A stretch of DNA of 64,000 nucleotides from Methanobacteriales archaeon HGW-Methanobacteriales-1 (GCA_002839705.1 PGYO01000002.1:1-64000), one strand, 5' to 3'. Shown: positions 31,645 through 43,692, numbered from the stretch's first letter. Notes: generated by a model not told the origin, from the sequence alone. A program made the numbers and translations.

Positions 31645-32646
31645 TTGATTATCAATACTCCTTCCCGACTACATCTCACTTTAATAGATCTAAATGGATC
31701 TTGCGGACGAATCGATGGTGGAGTGGGAATTACTATTCGCGACCCGGAACTAGTTCTAAGGGCAGAACCTTCTTTTGATAGGGATCAGGGAATTAATATT
31801 CATTTTAAAGATTCTAAAAATCTTTCTGAAGATTTAATTTCTGATTATTTTCAGAAAATTAAAAAATCGGCTATTAACACTTTAAAATATTTTAATATTG
31901 ATGGAGGATTTGATTTTTTTGTAGAAAAATCTTATCCTGCACATGCGGGCCTAGGATCAGGCACGCAACTTTCCTTAGCCACATCTAAACTCATAACGGA
32001 TTTGAATGATATCGAAGTACAAACTACTACTTTAGGCCGTATTGTTGGTCGTGGAGGAACCTCTGGAATTGGTGTTGAAGCATTTAACCATGGAGGTTTC
32101 ATAGTTGATGGAGGACACAGTAAAAATGAGAAATCAGACTTTTTACCTTCATCAGCATCTTCTGCATCCCCACCACCTGTATTGGCCCATTATGATTTCC
32201 CAGAAGATTGGAATATAATATTAACTATCCCTAAACTTAATAAAAGTGTTTCAGGAAAAAAGGAAGTCAATATTTTTCAAAAATACTGTCCTATTCCACT
32301 TCTAGAAGTACAGAAACTTTCACATTTAATTTTAATGAAAATGATGCCTGCGGTTCTGGAAAAAGATATTGATTCATTTGGTGATGCTTTAAATCAGATT
32401 CAAAGTACAGGATTCAAGAAAAGAGAGATGGATTTGCAAAATAAGTTAATCGGGGACATACTGGATAGCATGAGAGATGCAGGTGCTCCAGGAGCCGGCA
32501 TGAGTTCTTTTGGCCCGACTTTATTTGCAGTCACTAAAAAGAATCCTAAAACTATTTTAAATGCAGCAAAGGATACTATGGGGGATCATGAGGGCATTCA
32601 CATGATTACCAGTGCCCAAAATACAGGGGCCCAAATTAAAAGTTGA
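31645..32646 (+). CDS. Beta-ribofuranosylaminobenzene 5'-phosphate synthase
   Basis: 333 residues, GHMP-kinase-like fold. It condenses PRPP with 4-hydroxybenzoate or p-aminobenzoate in the first committed step of methanopterin synthesis. The N-terminus TPSRLHLTLIDLNG and the glycine-rich HAGLGSGTQLSLA and GRGGTSGIGVEAF motifs are typical. The start is TTG 31645, with GAGGG about 8 nt upstream; no ATG is available nearby. It follows the tes-type gene by 33 bp and is probably cotranscribed. Confidence 0.9.
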   Translation: MIINTPSRLHLTLIDLNGSCGRIDGGVGITIRDPELVLRAEPSFDRDQGINIHFKDSKNLSEDLISDYFQKIKKSAINTLKYFNIDGGFDFFVEKSYPAHAGLGSGTQLSLATSKLITDLNDIEVQTTTLGRIVGRGGTSGIGVEAFNHGGFIVDGGHSKNEKSDFLPSSASSASPPPVLAHYDFPEDWNIILTIPKLNKSVSGKKEVNIFQKYCPIPLLEVQKLSHLILMKMMPAVLEKDIDSFGDALNQIQSTGFKKREMDLQNKLIGDILDSMRDAGAPGAGMSSFGPTLFAVTKKNPKTILNAAKDTMGDHEGIHMITSAQNTGAQIKS

Positions 32647-32736
32647 TTGAATTATATTAAAATAAAATATTTAATAAACTGAGTATTTAATTAATAAACA
32701 AATTACACACTCTAAAATGAATTTGGGGCAAATACA

Positions 32737-33222
32737 ATGAAGGAAACCTTAGAAGGAAAAGTTTGGAAATTTGGAGATAATATTGACACGGATGTAATAA
32801 TACCTGGTAGATATCTCAGAACTTTCAGTCTGGATGACCTGGCTGCCCATGTAATGGAAGGAGTTAGTGCAGATTTTGCTAAAAATGTGGGTGAGGGAGA
32901 TATTATTGTGGCCGACTGGAATTTTGGGTGTGGATCTTCTAGAGAACAAGCACCAGTATCTTTAAAGCATGCTGGTATATCTGCTATCATTGCCCGATCT
33001 TTTGCCAGAATTTTCTATCGAAATGCTATAAATATAGGGCTACCAGTTATAGTAGCAGATATTGAAGTGGATGAGGGAGATGAACTGAGAATAAATCTGG
33101 AAGAAGGTATAATAGAGAATTTAAATACTGGGAAAACCTTTGTAATCGAACCCTTCAAAAAATTCATGCTTGAAATTTTAAAAGACGGTGGTTTAGTCGA
33201 TCATTATCTTAAACAAAAGTAG
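32737..33222 (+). CDS. hacB: Homoaconitase/isopropylmalate isomerase small subunit
   Basis: 161 residues, the small swivelling subunit of the aconitase superfamily. The N-terminus has DNIDTDVIIPGRYLRT. In methanogens the YLRT loop marks the homoaconitase HacB used for 2-oxosuberate (coenzyme B), while LeuD has other residues there. The conserved NFGCGSSREQAP motif is at ~65-76. The large subunit is not in the window. Assignment to HacB over LeuD rests on that loop only. Confidence 0.8.
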   Translation: MKETLEGKVWKFGDNIDTDVIIPGRYLRTFSLDDLAAHVMEGVSADFAKNVGEGDIIVADWNFGCGSSREQAPVSLKHAGISAIIARSFARIFYRNAINIGLPVIVADIEVDEGDELRINLEEGIIENLNTGKTFVIEPFKKFMLEILKDGGLVDHYLKQK

Positions 33223-33461
33223 AAAATTAAATAATTTTAAAAAATACTTAGAATATAATTAATTATATTTAATTTTATTTTAGATTTTTAATTTCAGATT
33301 CTATATCTATTAATATCTAGATAAAGATAAATTCAATAAACTACATATTCATATATCAATAATGTTGATTTAAATTTTGACTAACTTAAATTTATTAATT
33401 AACCTTACAATCTAATTCAATTGGAATTATTTTTAATAAAATTTTTTAAGAGGTAACAATT

Positions 33462-34145
33462 ATGAAATGTCCCACTTGTGGATCTAATTCTTTTGAAGTT
33501 TTAAAATCTAAAAAAGAGACTTCAAAAACTCAAGAAATAGAAAAACTTATTTTAAAATGTAATGAATGCCAAACGGTTTTTAGAGAAACTATAAGTTATG
33601 ATAAACCTGTTAATTTCAGAATAATAATCAGTGAACTCGATTCTTCCAGAAAGGATTTCATCAAGATTTATCCTGATGATATTTTGATTGTGGGAGATGT
33701 GCTGAGATTAAATGACGAAGCTCTAGAAGTCACTTCTTTAGAAAATAAAAATGGTAAGCGTGTGGACAAGAGCCCGGCTTCAGATTTGGTTACTATCTGG
33801 GCTGCTTCTCTCGATACACCGGCCCGAGTCGGAATTTCTATTGATTATCACGGAAGAATCATTTCTTACAAAGTAGATGTAGATAGAGACCTTTTATTTG
33901 CTATTGGTGATGTGATACGTGTAGATAACATCTTCTTTAAAATAAGTTCCATCAAAACTGAAGAAAAAAAGATGAGAAAAGGCGCAGTAATATCTACATT
34001 AGTGAGAAGGATTTATGGAAAGCCATTGCCTCATAAAGTCCCTTACAAATTTAATTTGACCAGTAAAGTAGTTAAGACATCTATGGATGAGAAAACAAGA
34101 ACTAAATTGTTAAATCGGATGGCCTTTACTAACTCCAAAAAATAA
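33462..34145 (+). CDS. HVO_0476-like zinc-finger protein
   Basis: 227 residues. An N-terminal zinc finger (CPTCGSNSFEVL then CNECQTVF, four Cys) is followed by two similar beta-rich segments of about 70 residues, each with an RIIISELD or GRIISYKVDVDRD element and a D(V/I)LRL/DVIRV strand. This is a conserved archaeal family of unknown role. AGAGGTAAC precedes ATG 33462. pcm follows on the same strand after 80 bp. Confidence 0.75.
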   Translation: MKCPTCGSNSFEVLKSKKETSKTQEIEKLILKCNECQTVFRETISYDKPVNFRIIISELDSSRKDFIKIYPDDILIVGDVLRLNDEALEVTSLENKNGKRVDKSPASDLVTIWAASLDTPARVGISIDYHGRIISYKVDVDRDLLFAIGDVIRVDNIFFKISSIKTEEKKMRKGAVISTLVRRIYGKPLPHKVPYKFNLTSKVVKTSMDEKTRTKLLNRMAFTNSKK

Positions 34146-34227
34146 TTAAATATTTCTCCGGTTATTATAATTGATTTTTTAAAAATTAGCCCATTATTAT
34201 TGGCCATAATTAGCGTTTTGTGATTTC

Positions 34228-34911
34228 ATGAGCAAATTTCCTGGGAATAAAAATAAATTTCAGAAACGATTACCAGAACGTCAAAAATTGGTTAAAAATC
34301 TTCTAAGCTCCGGCTATATTAAATCAGATAGTGTTAAACGGGCTATGGATCGAGTTCCTCGAGAAGAATTCTTACCAATTGAACAAAAGCCCTATGCCTA
34401 TATTGATAGGCCATTACCTATTGGTGAAGGCCAGACTATTTCCGCACCACATATGGTGGCCATTATATGTGAAATTCTTTCATTAAAAGGTGAAATGAAA
34501 GTTTTAGAGGTAGGGACTGGTTTTGGATATAATGCGGCAGTGGTGGCTGAAATATTGGGCGAAAATGGGCAATTATATTCTATCGAACGTGTGGAAAGCC
34601 TTTTCAAAATCGCAAAAGAGAACCTTAAAAGAACTGGTTATGAAAATGTTAAAGTAGTTTTAGGGGATGGATCTTTAGGTATTCCTGAGGCAGCTCCTTT
34701 TGACAGAATTTATTTGACTGCAGCAGCTCCAAAAATACCAAAAACTCTAAAAAAACAACTTGATGTGGGTGGAAAGATTTTGGCACCCATAGGCCAAATT
34801 GATCAATATCAAGAACTAATCCTAATGGAGAAACTTTCAAAAAACGAGTTTAAAACTTCTAATTTGGGAGGAGTTGCATTTGTACCTCTTATTGGTGAAC
34901 ATGGTTGGTAA
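34228..34911 (+). CDS. pcm: Protein-L-isoaspartate O-methyltransferase
   Basis: 227 residues. It repairs isoaspartyl residues in aged proteins using S-adenosylmethionine. The family motifs are visible: VPREEFLP, GEGQTISAPHMVA, the SAM loop VLEVGTGFGYNAAVVAE, and APFDRIYLTAAAPKIP. The length is typical. ATG 34228 has GTGAT upstream. Confidence 0.94.
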   Translation: MSKFPGNKNKFQKRLPERQKLVKNLLSSGYIKSDSVKRAMDRVPREEFLPIEQKPYAYIDRPLPIGEGQTISAPHMVAIICEILSLKGEMKVLEVGTGFGYNAAVVAEILGENGQLYSIERVESLFKIAKENLKRTGYENVKVVLGDGSLGIPEAAPFDRIYLTAAAPKIPKTLKKQLDVGGKILAPIGQIDQYQELILMEKLSKNEFKTSNLGGVAFVPLIGEHGW

Positions 34912-35238
34912 TGAGCTATTTGTTTTAATTCAGATCATATAATCTGATACTTATCTTTAATCTCAAATCAGTCAGAAATTATCATTGGAACTAAATTTTT
35001 TTGATTTGTACCACATTTATATATCATAATTTTGTAAACAATTGTTAATTGATAACATTTTAAAATTGAATTTGAATTTCTAATTCTATTACAATGGATA
35101 ATTAAATAATAACTTAGTTTAAAATACTTAGTAACTTTAGAACTATATTTTAAAATTTTATTATTCTAATTACTTTAATCAACTTAAAATAACTTTAATT
35201 TATATAATAAATCTTATAACTCATTAATTTGTGATAAA
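34912..35238 (+). other. Intergenic, AT-rich
   Basis: 327 bases between pcm and the methylthiotransferase. It should contain the pcm terminator on the left and the promoter of the next gene on the right (AT-rich stretch ending TTATATAATAAATC around 35200-35213). I see no gene or hairpin. Confidence 0.5.
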
Positions 35239-36507
35239 ATGAAAGTTTATATTGAAACTCTGGGATGCACCTTTAATCAGGCTGATTCTCAAATAATGGC
35301 CGGTTTACTTCTGGAAAATAATGCAGAGATTGTTAAAACAATTGAAGAAGCTGAAGTGGCCATTTTAAACACTTGTTATGTGAAACATCCAACTGAACAC
35401 AAGGTTATTAATAAAATAAAAAAATTTAACCAGGATTATCCTGATAAAAAGCTCATTGTAGCTGGATGTATGGTGGAAATAGAACCAGAAAAGCTGCACC
35501 AAATTGCACCTGAAGCAGGATGGATTGGCCCACATCAGATTAAAAAAGCTCCTGAAGCTGTTGAATCTGCATTGTGTGGGGAAAACCTCCGATTGACTGG
35601 GTTTTCCAGAGAAGAAAAGGTTGGCCTTCCTAAAATGCGTTTCAATCCATATATTCATATAATTCAAATTTGTGAAGGTTGCCTTGGAAAATGCAGTTAT
35701 TGCTGCACCAGATTTGCTAGAGGAGGATTGCAGAGCTATCCATCAGGAGCAATTAAAGAAGAAGCCTACCAGGCCCTAAAAGAAGGCTGTGTGGAAATTC
35801 AGCTCACTGCTCAAGATACTGCAGCCTATGGAAAAGAAACTGGAGAAAAACTGTCTGATCTTATAAAATCTATATCATCTCTGGAAGGCGATTTCAGGAT
35901 TCGTATTGGTATGATGCATCCTAAAAACATGATGGATAATGTGGATGGCCTAATTGAAGCTTTCAAATCAAAAAATGTTTATAAATTCCTCCATATTCCA
36001 ATTCAAAGTGGAAATGACCAGGTTCTCCATGATATGCACCGAGGCCACACCGTGGAAGAATTCAAGGAAATTATTGCTGTTTTTAGAAGAGAAATCCCTG
36101 AAATATCCATAGCCACGGATATTATTGTGGGTTATCCTACTGAAGATGAGGCGGCCTTTGATGATACTTGTGAGTTAATAAAGGATATAAAACCTAATTT
36201 TATTCACCTTTCTAAGTATAAGCATCGCCATCGGGCGGAATCTTGTGCTCTGGAGGAAATTCACTTCACAGAATTAAAAAGACGTTCTAAATTCATGGAA
36301 GGTATTAAAAATGATATAACTCGTGAAGATAACCAAAAACTAATTGGAACAACTCAGGAAGTTCTGGTAGTGGAAGAAGGTAGAAAAGGCGGGTTTATTG
36401 GAAGAACCAACTCTTACATACCTGTGGTTGTCCAAGATGCTGAAGTGGGGTCCTTTAAAACAGTTAAAATTACTGAGGCCACCAGTACTTACTTGAGGGC
36501 CAAGTAA
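35239..36507 (+). CDS. tRNA t6A37 methylthiotransferase (archaeal MtaB type)
   Basis: 422 residues, a radical SAM methylthiotransferase that converts t6A37 to ms2t6A37 in tRNA. N-terminal UPF0004 domain with three cysteines (ETLGCTFNQAD, NTCYVKHPTE, AGCM); radical SAM motif CEGCLGKCSYCCTRFARG near residue 146 (CxxxCxxC within it); and a C-terminal TRAM-like domain (~360-420). The order of domains and the C-terminal TRAM fit the archaeal/eukaryotic CDKAL1/MtaB group. GTGATAAA precedes the ATG. Confidence 0.92.
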   Translation: MKVYIETLGCTFNQADSQIMAGLLLENNAEIVKTIEEAEVAILNTCYVKHPTEHKVINKIKKFNQDYPDKKLIVAGCMVEIEPEKLHQIAPEAGWIGPHQIKKAPEAVESALCGENLRLTGFSREEKVGLPKMRFNPYIHIIQICEGCLGKCSYCCTRFARGGLQSYPSGAIKEEAYQALKEGCVEIQLTAQDTAAYGKETGEKLSDLIKSISSLEGDFRIRIGMMHPKNMMDNVDGLIEAFKSKNVYKFLHIPIQSGNDQVLHDMHRGHTVEEFKEIIAVFRREIPEISIATDIIVGYPTEDEAAFDDTCELIKDIKPNFIHLSKYKHRHRAESCALEEIHFTELKRRSKFMEGIKNDITREDNQKLIGTTQEVLVVEEGRKGGFIGRTNSYIPVVVQDAEVGSFKTVKITEATSTYLRAK

Positions 36508-36861
36508 TCACATTTATTTATTTTAATTCATTTATTAGCTACTTTAAATCATTTTAACTTTTTAAAAAAAGAATATAAATTTAATCAAATATACTTGAAA
36601 AATTAAAAGATGTATAGGATGATAGGTGTTTGCCATTCAGATGATTATGGTAAACAAAAATCCAATTTTATATTGCCATTAATAGTTTTCATGTAAAATG
36701 ATTTCATGCAATTATTCAACTCTCCAATGGATTACTATTGGTAATGGAGACTGAAAATATACGAATTTTAATTATCACAATCAAAAATAAAGCAAATAAA
36801 ACCAAATAAATATATATTACTTTGACAAAAAGATTCACATAAGAATTTTTTCGGTGATACG
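36508..36861 (+). other. Intergenic with two hairpins
   Basis: 354 bases. In the middle it is less AT-rich than its flanks and has two stem-loops: GTTTGCCAT 36628-36636 with ATGGTAAAC 36647-36655 (nine pairs, one G-T), and TCTCCA 36721-36726 with TGGAGA 36745-36750. An inner CCAAT/ATTGG pair competes in the second. It could be an untranslated leader or a small RNA. No C/D box pair with canonical sequence was found. Confidence 0.4.
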
Positions 36862-37641
36862 ATGCCTTTTTTAGAATGTGATAACTGCGGGGGATACTAT
36901 GAATTGGAAGATGGTGAATCCCTCGATGATTTTGATGTATGTCAATGTGGAGGAGAATTAAAATATTTTAATTCACTATCGAATTTTTTAGATGACCAAC
37001 CAGCTTTTTATCATCAAAATAATTCTGGCTCCAGGAAAAGCAGAGGCGGCTTTGGTTTTGGAAGTCTTGCAAGCAGTTATCATAAAAAGGAGCAGAATGA
37101 ATACAGTTTAGGGCCCAGTAGTTACAATAATAGTCTGAGTAGGAATGCCAGTAGCTTTGGTCAGAATAATCAAGAAAAAAGTCGCTCTAAAATATCAAAA
37201 CCAGGATTTTTAGGAAGAATCAGTTTTTTAGGCCTTTTTGCAGGATTATGCATTGTAATTTCAGGTTGTTTACTTTCTTATGTTTTATTCTTTGATTATC
37301 TATATTCCACGGCCATTAATGTTTTCAGTTCCACTGGAAATGTAATGACTACCATATCTGTACTGGGTTTTTTAATATATGGGATTTTATTTGTTATCGC
37401 TGTAAGTGCAAGTGCTGTGGCCACATTTATTGGTGGTAGTAGAAGTTATGGTGACGGCCTTCTAAATGGACTTTTATTTGGGTTGATAATTATTTTTTCA
37501 GCCGTGTTATATGTTAATCACCTTACTGGAATGTCATTGGCCTTAATGTCCACGTTTGTTCTAGGTTCGGTATTTGTTTCTTTAACATCCTTTGGAGGAT
37601 TTGTAGGAATAGCATTTAGAAAAATAATTTTCAGATCTTAA
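36862..37641 (+). CDS. Membrane protein with N-terminal zinc ribbon
   Basis: 259 residues, not recognised as a named family. It starts with a zinc-ribbon-like segment ([13 protein letters not shown], then [11 protein letters not shown]), followed by a polar Ser/Asn/Gly-rich linker (~50-115) and four hydrophobic spans between ~120 and 255. The linker and N-terminus should be on the cytoplasmic side. Proteins of this plan are common in Methanobacterium. Start ATG 36862 has GGTGA upstream. Confidence 0.65.
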   Translation: MPFLECDNCGGYYELEDGESLDDFDVCQCGGELKYFNSLSNFLDDQPAFYHQNNSGSRKSRGGFGFGSLASSYHKKEQNEYSLGPSSYNNSLSRNASSFGQNNQEKSRSKISKPGFLGRISFLGLFAGLCIVISGCLLSYVLFFDYLYSTAINVFSSTGNVMTTISVLGFLIYGILFVIAVSASAVATFIGGSRSYGDGLLNGLLFGLIIIFSAVLYVNHLTGMSLALMSTFVLGSVFVSLTSFGGFVGIAFRKIIFRS

Positions 37642-37680
37642 TTTGATCTTATTTTGGTGGGGATCATTTCATTCCTATTA

Positions 37681-37878
37681 TCAAAATCTTCCCCTTAGAA
37701 GTTTTTTCTGGAGTTTTTCCATTTTTTTAGATTCTTTTAATTGTTTATTTGTTTTTGATGATTCTAAAACAAAACTTCCTTGATATCCACAGTTTTGACA
37801 CTTCCAGATTCCAGCTTCTGGATTAAACCATTTAATTTTCTTTGATCCACATTTTGGACATGAGGTAACACTCTTCAT
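37681..37878 (-). CDS. Small zinc-ribbon protein
   Basis: 65 residues. A four-cysteine zinc ribbon spans almost the first half (CPKCGSKK, then WKCQNCGYQGSF), followed by a lysine-rich tail. GGTGA lies 4 nt before ATG 37878. It converges with the preceding membrane-protein gene. Small proteins of this type often bind nucleic acid or a partner protein, but the role is unknown. Confidence 0.75.
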   Translation of the reverse strand: MKSVTSCPKCGSKKIKWFNPEAGIWKCQNCGYQGSFVLESSKTNKQLKESKKMEKLQKKLLRGRF

Positions 37879-38052
37879 GATTTCACCAAATAATATTTTA
37901 TATCTATTTCTTTATTTAGTTAGCTCAAATTAAATATTATCTAGTTTAATTTTTACAAAAATTTGATAAGAAAAGAGTAATCATTCTATAAAATTACGAA
38001 TAATAAAATTATTTTAAATTAAATCAAAAGTAGAAACAAAATTTTTAAAAAT

Positions 38053-38133
<81 letters not shown>

Positions 38134-38134
38134 A

Positions 38135-38206
<72 letters not shown>

Positions 38207-38239
38207 TAAGGAGCGTCCATCTTCAATATAGTTGTATTC

Positions 38240-38253
38240 CTATATAACCTTTT
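38240..38253 (-). promoter_or_regulatory. Promoter of the tRNA-Val/tRNA-Phe unit
   Basis: On the minus strand, AAAAGG followed by TTATATAGG looks like a BRE plus TATA box, about 35 nt upstream of the tRNA-Val 5' end. The expected start site is about 10 nt before the tRNA. Confidence 0.65.
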
Positions 38254-38451
38254 CTATAGAACTCTATTAATCTGCTTTTCTAAAAGGAATTATGATAAAC
38301 TTCTTAATAATTCCCTTGCTCAAAAAACATGATTTTTTATTATTTTTATCAGTTTTTTAGGAATGAAATAATTTATTAAAACTTCTAATACTTATTAATT
38401 AGTATCAACATATTATAAATTAACTTATTTTAATTTTTTAAGAGGATAAAA

Positions 38452-40593
<2,142 letters not shown>

Positions 40594-40711
40594 ACTTTTA
40601 ATTTTTAATTAAAGTTTAAACCTTCAATTAGATCTAAATCAATAAATTTTATAAATAAAAAATATAAAAAAAGTTAGAATACGATTTGTATCCTATTTAA
40701 CTATTAGATAT

Positions 40712-41203
40712 TTAATCAATTTTTATAAATTTTGAAGCTGGAACTCCACAAATCGGACATTTTTCAGGAGCTTCGTTTTCTACAGTGTTTCCACATATTT
40801 GGCATACGTAGTAGTCAACTTCTTCGTTTTTGGCCATATTTTCTAAAGCTTTTTTGTATAGGTCAGCATGAATCTTTTCTACAGCATTAGCATTTTCAAA
40901 GGTAATTACTGCAGCTTTATTATCTTCTGCTTTAGCTTCTTCAATGAAACCAGGATACATTTCTTTGAATTCTTCAGTTTCTCCTTCAATGGCTTCTTTA
41001 AGGTTTTCTTCAGTGCTACTGATTCCACCCATTACTCGAAGGTGGGCGTGAGCATGTACAGTTTCTGCATCGGCAGCAGCTCTGAATAATTTTGCAATTT
41101 GGCTGTGTCCTTCAGCGTCTGCTTTTTTAGCAAAGGCCAGATATTTTCTATTAGCTTGAGATTCGCCAGCAAAGGCTTCTTTTAAATTATCCATGGTACT
41201 CAT
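40712..41203 (-). CDS. Rubrerythrin
   Basis: 163 residues, a di-iron peroxidase for oxidative-stress defence in anaerobes. The ferritin-like four-helix domain has the iron-ligand motifs (GESQANRKY, ETVHAHAH, EGETEEFKEMYPGF, NAVEKIHADLY), and the C-terminal rubredoxin-like domain has CQICG and CPICGVP. GGAGAAG precedes ATG 41203. It is monocistronic and converges with the histidine kinase. Confidence 0.95.
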   Translation of the reverse strand: MSTMDNLKEAFAGESQANRKYLAFAKKADAEGHSQIAKLFRAAADAETVHAHAHLRVMGGISSTEENLKEAIEGETEEFKEMYPGFIEEAKAEDNKAAVITFENANAVEKIHADLYKKALENMAKNEEVDYYVCQICGNTVENEAPEKCPICGVPASKFIKID

Positions 41204-41401
41204 TTTAACTTCTCCTATTATGTATCATAACTATATTAATTTAGACATAATATTAATTTTTTCTATAAAATATGGGTATAAAATAAACTATGATTTAAAT
41301 ATGATAAAACAGCTATTTTTTCTATTAATTTATTAAGTTGTTCTAATTTCAGGTTATTAACTTAATATCTTAAAATAAAATAAACGATCTAATATTGCTT
41401 T

Positions 41402-41432
41402 AATAAAAAAATAAAAATGAAATAAAAAAAAT
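41402..41432 (-). terminator. Oligo-U terminator of the histone gene
   Basis: On the minus strand, about 25 nt after the histone stop, there is a T8 run followed by T5 and T7 runs. This fits a strong archaeal terminator. Confidence 0.55.
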
Positions 41433-41453
41433 TATCGTAATAGAAGCTTAAAC

Positions 41454-41657
41454 TTATTGTTTAGCTGCCATTTCTATATCATTAGCTTTGACGGTTTTTC
41501 TACCAGCGTGCTTTGCAAGCTCGACAGCTTTTCGGGAAATTTCTTCACCTTTCTCTTCGAGAGCTTTGGCTAAAGCCTCCTTTGCGTCGTCGCTTATTCT
41601 TTGTGCACCGGCATTTTTGATTATTCTGCCTACTGGTGCAATTGGTAATTCGGCCAT
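41454..41657 (-). CDS. Archaeal histone
   Basis: 67 residues, the normal size of HMf-type histones. The histone fold is complete: [19 protein letters not shown] first helix, [16 protein letters not shown] long helix, [16 protein letters not shown] third. It binds and wraps DNA as dimers/tetramers. ATG 41657 has GGAGGTGA 5 nt upstream and a strong TATA box, both consistent with high expression. Confidence 0.97.
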   Translation of the reverse strand: MAELPIAPVGRIIKNAGAQRISDDAKEALAKALEEKGEEISRKAVELAKHAGRKTVKANDIEMAAKQ

Positions 41658-41690
41658 AATTTCACCTCCAGATTAACCTAGGACTCTAGT

Positions 41691-41703
41691 ATATTTAAAT
41701 TTA
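41691..41703 (-). promoter_or_regulatory. Histone gene promoter
   Basis: The minus-strand stretch CCGATAAATTTAAATATA combines a BRE-like purine part with a good TATA box. It lies about 35-45 nt before the histone ATG, so the leader should be short and just include the GGAGGTGA site. Confidence 0.65.
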
Positions 41704-41778
41704 TCGGTAATTATGATGTCTGGAACCACCAGTGAGGGCATACTGTATTGGGTGTTGAGATATTCATTAAACCAAAAC

Positions 41779-41790
41779 TTTTAAAGATAT
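41779..41790 (+). promoter_or_regulatory. cofH promoter, leaderless arrangement
   Basis: A TATA-like TTTTAAAGATAT box is centred about 27 nt before the cofH ATG. With the usual 25-nt TATA-to-start distance, transcription would begin at or very near the start codon, and no ribosome binding site is visible. Confidence 0.5.
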
Positions 41791-41810
41791 AGACTGAGAT
41801 ACTAAATCGC

Positions 41811-42926
41811 ATGTTTGGTAAGTTGAACATTAAAACCCGCACCGAGGAAATTTTGGAAGGAGCTTTTAAAGGACCAATTTCTGCTGAAGATGCATTATAT
41901 TTGATTAATACTACTGGAAATGATTTAAATGCATTATTAATCACAGCGGACCTTCTAAGACACGAATTGGTCGGTGACGAAGTGACATTTATTAAAAATT
42001 GGAACATCAACTTTACCAATATTTGCTCAGGAACTTGCGGGTTCTGTGCTTTTAAAAAGGATTCAGAAGACTCAGATTCTTATTTTTTAGAAATATCTGA
42101 ACTGGTAGCGCGGGCAAAGTCTGCAGCAGATAATGGTGCCCGAGAAATATGTATTCAAGGTGGCCTTCATCCGGAAGTGGATGCCTATTTTTATGAAAAA
42201 ATCTTAAAAGAGGTCAAGGCCAAACTTCCAGATATCCACATTCATGCTTTTTCCCCAATGGAAATTTATTCTGGTTCAAAAAAAGCGGGTTTATCATTAG
42301 AAGAAACTTTGAAAATGCTTAAAGATGCAGGTTTAGGGTCCATGCCTGGAACTGCAGCTGAAATTTTGAATGATGATGTTAGAGAAATTATCTGCCCTGG
42401 AAAGTTGAGTACTGCTCAGTGGATTGAAGTAGTGGAAACGGCTCATCGTGTGGGAGTTCCTACCACTTGCACCATGATGTATGGTCATGTAGAAACATTG
42501 GAACATAGAATAGAACATTTAGACATTTTAAGGAACATTCAAAAGAGAACTGGTGGATTCACGGAGTTCGTCCCCTTAACATTTATGCACCAGCACGCTC
42601 CAATTTATCAGGAAGGCATTTCTAGGCCAGGTACAACAGGGGCAGATGATTTAAAGCTTTATGCAGCGGCCCGGTTGATGTTCCACGATTCTATTAAAAA
42701 TATTCAGGTTTCCTGGGTTAAATTAGGATTTAAATTCGCCCAAATCTGTTTGATGGCAGGGGCCAATGACTTAGGAGGAACTTTGGGAGAAGAGAATATT
42801 TCAAGGTCTGCTGGGGCTTCACATGGTGTTAGAACAGAACCCAGTGAATTAGAAAGAATAATTTCTAATCTGGGTAGAATACCTGCAGAAAGGGATACAG
42901 TTTATAAAAATATTCGGAGAATTTAG
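41811..42926 (+). CDS. cofH: FO synthase subunit 2 (tyrosine:ribityldiaminouracil hydroxybenzyltransferase)
   Basis: 371 residues, radical SAM. With CofG it makes FO, the chromophore of coenzyme F420, from tyrosine and 5-amino-6-ribitylaminouracil. The cluster motif is [10 protein letters not shown] near residue 72 (CxxxCxxC). Other family segments are [35 protein letters not shown] and the C-terminal [19 protein letters not shown]. No Shine-Dalgarno site precedes ATG 41811. cofG is not adjacent. Confidence 0.94.
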   Translation: MFGKLNIKTRTEEILEGAFKGPISAEDALYLINTTGNDLNALLITADLLRHELVGDEVTFIKNWNINFTNICSGTCGFCAFKKDSEDSDSYFLEISELVARAKSAADNGAREICIQGGLHPEVDAYFYEKILKEVKAKLPDIHIHAFSPMEIYSGSKKAGLSLEETLKMLKDAGLGSMPGTAAEILNDDVREIICPGKLSTAQWIEVVETAHRVGVPTTCTMMYGHVETLEHRIEHLDILRNIQKRTGGFTEFVPLTFMHQHAPIYQEGISRPGTTGADDLKLYAAARLMFHDSIKNIQVSWVKLGFKFAQICLMAGANDLGGTLGEENISRSAGASHGVRTEPSELERIISNLGRIPAERDTVYKNIRRI

Positions 42927-42986
42927 ACTTAAATAATGGCTACTTTACCATACATCACTTTTTAGATCTTTTTTAGATCTTAATGA

Positions 42987-43127
42987 ATTCAGAGTTACAA
43001 AAGACAAATTGTTTTACTTACCGGGATTGATGGTACAGATGGATTTATTAAGGCATATTGGGAAGATAAGAATGTGTTTAATCGCAAGGAGTTTATATCA
43101 ACATTTGCTGTACTGAAAATTCAATAG
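42987..43127 (+). pseudogene. Short coding remnant, unrecognised
   Basis: An open frame of 46 codons with no start codon ends in TAG 43125-43127. It reads with normal protein-like composition (TGIDGTDGFIKAYWEDKN, then FNRKEFISTFAVL), unlike the AT-rich noise around it. Downstream bases to about 43240 give short broken frames. It may be the remnant of a gene lost between cofH and the GNAT gene. No family was recognised. Confidence 0.4.
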
Positions 43128-43251
43128 GGATTAAATAAACTCATGGATATCAAGTGGAGCATGGAGTAGGAAATATTGGAACTTGATTGCAAAATAAAGT
43201 TTGGATTTTTGGTATAAATTGTTTTCAAAAACTTAAACCGAAGTAGGAACA

Positions 43252-43692
43252 ATGAAAATAAGAAGGACGATTAAAGAGGATATATTGGAGTTAGCATTAC
43301 TGTATAAGCAGTTTTGGAATGAAGATTCCTCAATTGAACTAATGGAAATGAAGTTTATAGAGTTGCAGAAAAATTCTAACTACATTTTACTAAGTGCTTT
43401 GGAAGAAAATCATTTAATTGGGTCAGTTTTAGGTATTATATGTGAAGAACTGTATGGTGAATGTAAACCATTTTTGTTAATTGAGGATTTAATCGTTGAT
43501 CACAAATACAGAAGAAAAGGCATTGGGAAAGCACTAATGACTGAGATTGAGAAGTTAGCCCTTAAAAATGATTGTTATCAGATTTTATTAATCACTCATA
43601 ACGATAGAAAAGATGCTATTGCTTTTTATGAATCTTTAGGATTTAACCCTGACACACATAAAGGTTTTAAAAAAACTTTAAACGATAAATAA
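43252..43692 (+). CDS. GNAT family N-acetyltransferase
   Basis: 146 residues. The acetyl-CoA binding motif A reads VDHKYRRKGIGKALMTEIEK near residues 83-102, followed by the KNDCYQILLITH strand and AIAFYESLGF. The acceptor is unknown. TAGGA precedes ATG 43252. Upstream DNA is degenerate, so this gene may be a recent arrival or the survivor of a rearrangement. Confidence 0.88.
   Translation: MKIRRTIKEDILELALLYKQFWNEDSSIELMEMKFIELQKNSNYILLSALEENHLIGSVLGIICEELYGECKPFLLIEDLIVDHKYRRKGIGKALMTEIEKLALKNDCYQILLITHNDRKDAIAFYESLGFNPDTHKGFKKTLNDK

Noticed and set aside
36610-36760. Possible C/D box small RNA in the spacer after the methylthiotransferase
   Set aside because: UGAU-like and CUGA strings occur, but no pair of canonical C and D boxes at proper spacing was found.
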